This document shows positions 3,574 through 5,587 of a DNA stretch of 5,587 bases, piece after piece. Under the pieces are notes generated by a model. It was not told the origin of the DNA, made no database searches, and was given only the letters and a program-made list of their open reading frames with translations. Source of the stretch: Bifidobacteriaceae bacterium (GTDB lineage: Bacteria > Actinomycetota > Actinomycetes > Actinomycetales > WQXJ01); the NCBI GenBank assembly GCA_031278665.1, contig JAITKC010000248.1:1-5587 (forward strand), in the 5' to 3' direction. A program made the position numbers and the translations under genes. Each line of letters begins with the position of its first letter. The first letter of the stretch is position 1.

Positions 3574-5496
3574 TCAGGCGTTGTCCGAGGCCGGGCGGTC
3601 GGCATCGGGTAGGGGGTTTTGCAGAGCCAAACGTCCGTAGTCCTTGGCCTGGCGGTACATGGTCAGGGGGTATTCGCCCAACTCCTCGCCCATGGCCTGG
3701 CGGTACTCCGCCCAAAGCGTGTTGACGACGGCGGTCAGGGCGATCCAACGGTATAGGCGGCGGCGTTCGGATTGGTCGGGGGCGCGGCCCAGATAGAGTT
3801 CCGCCAGCCGGTGGACCCGGTCCAAGTCGAAACCGGCCGCGACCGCGAAAGACGCCAGATCGGCCAGCGGATCGCCGAGCCCGGCCAACTCCCAGTCGAT
3901 TATCCGGATCGACCCATCCGCCAGCACCAGGACGTTCGAGGCGGTGAAGTCGCCGTGGGTCGGCGCCGGCGCCGCCGGCCGGTCCGCGGGCGGCTGCGCG
4001 AGCCTTCGGACCAGGTCCGCGACCTGGCCGTAGTCGGCGAATCGAATCGCGTCGCGCGACTCGCAAAGCGCTTGCAGGCGGTCGATTTCGGCCAACAGGT
4101 CGCGTTCGGCGCCCGCGGCCAGACCCGAGCCGTGAACGGTTTTCAGGGCGGCGATGGCGGCGGCCAGGTCGCCCGGGTTGTGCGGATCGAGTTCGCGGGC
4201 CCCGGCGAAAAAGCCGGTGATGCGGTGGCCGCTGGCGGGATCGAACCAGACCACCCGGTCGCTCAGGCCGAGCGGCTCGATGGCGTTGTAGACCGCGCGC
4301 TCGTTCAGCCGGTCGATCCACTGGTTGGCGCCCTCCTGCGGAATCCGGTAGACGTATTGGGCGGCCCCGGCGGCATCGGCGGCGTGGGCGGCGTGGGCGG
4401 CATCGGCGGGGTGGGCGGCATCGGCGGCGTGGGCGGCATCGGCGGCCCCGGCGGCATCGGCGGCGTAGGGGTCGGCGGCGCCTTCGGCGCTGAACCGGAA
4501 GCTGGCGTTGGTCAGCCCGTGTTTGAGCGGCTCGAGGTCGCGGATCCGGTTCTGGGGGACGCCCAGCGCGGCGGCGATTTGGCGCATTATGGCGCTGTCG
4601 GCCTGGTCCCGGTAGGAGTGGTCGAACTCGCGCAGTTCGGCCAGCGACTCGAATTCGCGCACGCCATGCGTTCCCATCCGTTTGAGGCGAACCGCCAGCT
4701 TGTCCAGGTTGGCCTTCAGCACATGCTCCCAATACCAGTCCTCGGTGCCGGGCGCGGCGTAGGCCTGTTCCAATAGCGGGCGAAAGGCGGCCGAGAACTG
4801 GCGTGTGAAGTGAGCCGGCCCGACTATCGCCCAGGCGTCGCGCCCGCCCACGGTCAACGACTTGATGACCCCTCGGGGGCCGAATCCGACCACCCACTCG
4901 CTGGTCGGCCCCTCGAAGTAGAGGCCGGACAGCCAACTGTCCGGCTCCCAGCGGTGGAACATGTTGTGTTCCATCCAGTTGTCCGCGACCAGGACATAAC
5001 TGCTGGCCAGATACTCGCGCGCGACATAGAGCGAGGCCAGATTGTTCCTCCGCGCGTACTGAGGATTGAAGACCAGTTGAACGCCGAACTTGTCGACCAG
5101 GTATTCGAAGCGCTCCTTCATATAGCCGACCACCAAAATGATCTCGGAGATCCCGACTTCGCGGAGTTGGCGCAGTTGGCGCTCCAGCATCGGCTCGCCG
5201 TGGACTTTGAGCAGGCCTTTGGGGGTCTCATAGGTCAGCGGCACAAAGCGCGAGCCGAATCCGGCGGCCAGCACAATCGCGTTGTCGACCCGGTATTGGT
5301 CGAGGTGGTCGCGGCCGGCGGCGGTCAGCCGGAGCGGGTCGGCGGCGGCGTGGCCCCGCGCGATCTCCTGTCTGACCAGTTGGTTGGTTTTCCCCAGCGA
5401 AATGCCGAGCCGGGCGGCCAGCCCGCGCTGGCTGATCGCCTCGCCGAGTTCACATGCCTCCGCCAGCTCCCGACAGACCAACGCCCCCGTGTCCAC
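3574..5496 (-). CDS. Winged-HTH / LicC-like cytidylyltransferase / LicA-like choline kinase fusion
   Basis: Three domains are readable. Residues 1-68 form a small winged helix-turn-helix (ISQRGLAARLGISLGKTNQL at 21-40). Residues 70-295 form a nucleotidyltransferase with NAIVLAAGFGSRFVPLTYE (72-90), TPKGLLKV (Lys93), FNPQYARRNNLASLY (143-157) and VADN (Asp172), as in LicC CTP:phosphocholine cytidylyltransferase. Residues 298-625 form a choline-kinase domain with GLTNASFRF (327-335), VYRIPQEG (382-389), THGDFTASNVL (513-523, Asp516) and IIDWELAGLGDP (532-543, Asp534). The protein would make phosphocholine, or another phospho-amino alcohol, and convert it to the CDP form in the cytoplasm. LicC-LicA fusions are known, for example LicCA of Treponema denticola. 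The GTG start at 5496 is the first start codon after an in-frame TAG only 9 nt upstream. The kinase N-lobe carries a 35-residue Ala/Asp/His repeat that its paralogue at 2567-3538 lacks. The helix-turn-helix may regulate the locus, which is inference. Confidence 0.9.
   Translation of the reverse strand: MDTGALVCRELAEACELGEAISQRGLAARLGISLGKTNQLVRQEIARGHAAADPLRLTAAGRDHLDQYRVDNAIVLAAGFGSRFVPLTYETPKGLLKVHGEPMLERQLRQLREVGISEIILVVGYMKERFEYLVDKFGVQLVFNPQYARRNNLASLYVAREYLASSYVLVADNWMEHNMFHRWEPDSWLSGLYFEGPTSEWVVGFGPRGVIKSLTVGGRDAWAIVGPAHFTRQFSAAFRPLLEQAYAAPGTEDWYWEHVLKANLDKLAVRLKRMGTHGVREFESLAELREFDHSYRDQADSAIMRQIAAALGVPQNRIRDLEPLKHGLTNASFRFSAEGAADPYAADAAGAADAAHAADAAHPADAAHAAHAADAAGAAQYVYRIPQEGANQWIDRLNERAVYNAIEPLGLSDRVVWFDPASGHRITGFFAGARELDPHNPGDLAAAIAALKTVHGSGLAAGAERDLLAEIDRLQALCESRDAIRFADYGQVADLVRRLAQPPADRPAAPAPTHGDFTASNVLVLADGSIRIIDWELAGLGDPLADLASFAVAAGFDLDRVHRLAELYLGRAPDQSERRRLYRWIALTAVVNTLWAEYRQAMGEELGEYPLTMYRQAKDYGRLALQNPLPDADRPASDNA
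4360..4467. repeat. Minisatellite of twelve 9-bp units inside the kinase domain
   Basis: On the plus strand twelve tandem units of the form GGCGGCNNN follow each other without interruption, mostly ending in ATC or GTG; one unit has GGCGGGGTG. In the coding (minus) strand they give Ala-Ala-Asp, Ala-Ala-His, Ala-Ala-Gly and one Pro-Ala-Asp, residues 345-379, and the last unit runs into Tyr344. ATC and GTG units alternate in places, giving an 18-bp higher order. The unit is a multiple of three, so gain or loss changes protein length without a frameshift. The tract falls in the turn between two N-lobe strands. Confidence 0.9.
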
Positions 5497-5516
5497 AGGT
5501 GCACTCTAGCCCTGTG
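5494..5516. promoter_or_regulatory. Inverted repeat across the start and -10 of the LicC-LicA gene (candidate operator)
   Basis: CACAGG (5494-5499) and CCTGTG (5511-5516) are perfect 6-bp arms separated by 11 bp. The left arm includes the GTG start codon and the spacer contains the candidate -10 box. Arms 17 bp apart centre to centre suit a dimeric helix-turn-helix protein. The spacer contains a second small palindrome (GTGCAC, 5499-5504). Bound protein would block transcription initiation. Confidence 0.4.
5503..5508 (-). promoter_or_regulatory. Candidate -10 box for a leaderless LicC-LicA transcript
   Basis: On the minus strand TAGAGT (5508-5503) fits TANNNT and is followed by 6 nt and then the GTG at 5496, which places the start codon at or next to +1. 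The same TAG is the in-frame stop that bounds the reading frame, so there is no room or sequence for a Shine-Dalgarno site. No good -35 hexamer is visible at 16-18 bp (TGTGAT and CTGTGA are the options). Leaderless mRNAs of this form are common in Actinomycetota. Confidence 0.45.
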
Positions 5517-5575
5517 TGGTCGCAATCACAGCGTTTGGGCGGGTCAATGGGTCGAAAGGCCTATTAGGATGAACG

Positions 5576-5587
5576 ATGGACGGCGCC
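5576..5587 (+). CDS. Possible start of a divergent gene leaving the right edge
   Basis: An ATG at 5576 begins Met-Asp-Gly-Ala and runs off the window. AGGA at 5566-5569 lies 6 nt upstream and could be its ribosome binding site. Alternatively TAGGAT at 5565-5570 fits TANNNT and would make the transcript leaderless. An overlapping ATG at 5569 in another frame is less well placed. Only four codons are visible, so no function can be given. If real, it is divergent from the LicC-LicA gene and shares an 80-bp control region with it. Confidence 0.3.

Noticed and set aside
3772..4776. Plus-strand frame with Gly-Gly-Ile/Val repeats resembling a PE_PGRS-like protein
   Set aside because: The glycine repeats are the reverse reading of the 9-bp minisatellite inside the kinase gene. 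The rest of the frame has no domain and no ribosome binding site support.
3407..4936. Second minus-strand frame (509 codons) within the LicC-LicA gene
   Set aside because: It is Arg/Pro-rich shadow sequence; all LicC and LicA motifs lie in the other frame.

Overview
The window is very GC-rich, with strongly GC-biased third codon positions, TTG as a common leucine codon, and probable leaderless starts. Together with its gene content this points to a high-GC Gram-positive bacterium (probably Actinomycetota). The species cannot be named from the sequence. The theme is cell-surface polymer synthesis: a teichoic-acid-type polymerase plus enzymes that phosphorylate and CDP-activate choline or a similar amino alcohol (Lic pathway).

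Layout. Bases 1-161 are an edge segment without a secure gene; two weak candidates are listed. Bases 162-2348 (minus strand) encode a 728-residue fusion of a YidC/Oxa1-type membrane insertase domain and a CDP-glycerol glycerophosphotransferase (TagB/TagF-type) domain. Bases 2349-2566 are a divergent intergenic region. It holds a ribosome binding site for each gene, plausible promoters in both directions, and four direct repeats spaced exactly 22 bp apart, with outlying copies of the core motif. Bases 2567-3538 (plus strand) encode a 323-residue LicA-like choline/ethanolamine kinase. It converges on bases 3574-5496 (minus strand), with a perfect 8-bp GC hairpin in the 35-bp gap. That last gene is a 640-residue three-part protein: winged helix-turn-helix, LicC-like cytidylyltransferase, LicA-like kinase. 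A 12-unit 9-bp minisatellite (Ala-Ala-Asp/His) lies inside the kinase N-lobe. Its GTG start follows an in-frame stop and a TANNNT -10 box so closely that the mRNA is probably leaderless, and an inverted repeat brackets this promoter. At the right edge a divergent gene may begin at 5576.

Working model. The LicC-LicA fusion would make phospho-amino alcohol and then its CDP derivative. The stand-alone kinase would add a second kinase activity, perhaps for another amino alcohol. The YidC-linked transferase would extend a poly(polyol-phosphate) chain at the inner face of the membrane, and a LicD-type transferase, not present in this window, would attach the phospho-amino alcohol. Domain families are secure. 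Substrates, the regulator and the role of the YidC domain are inferences.
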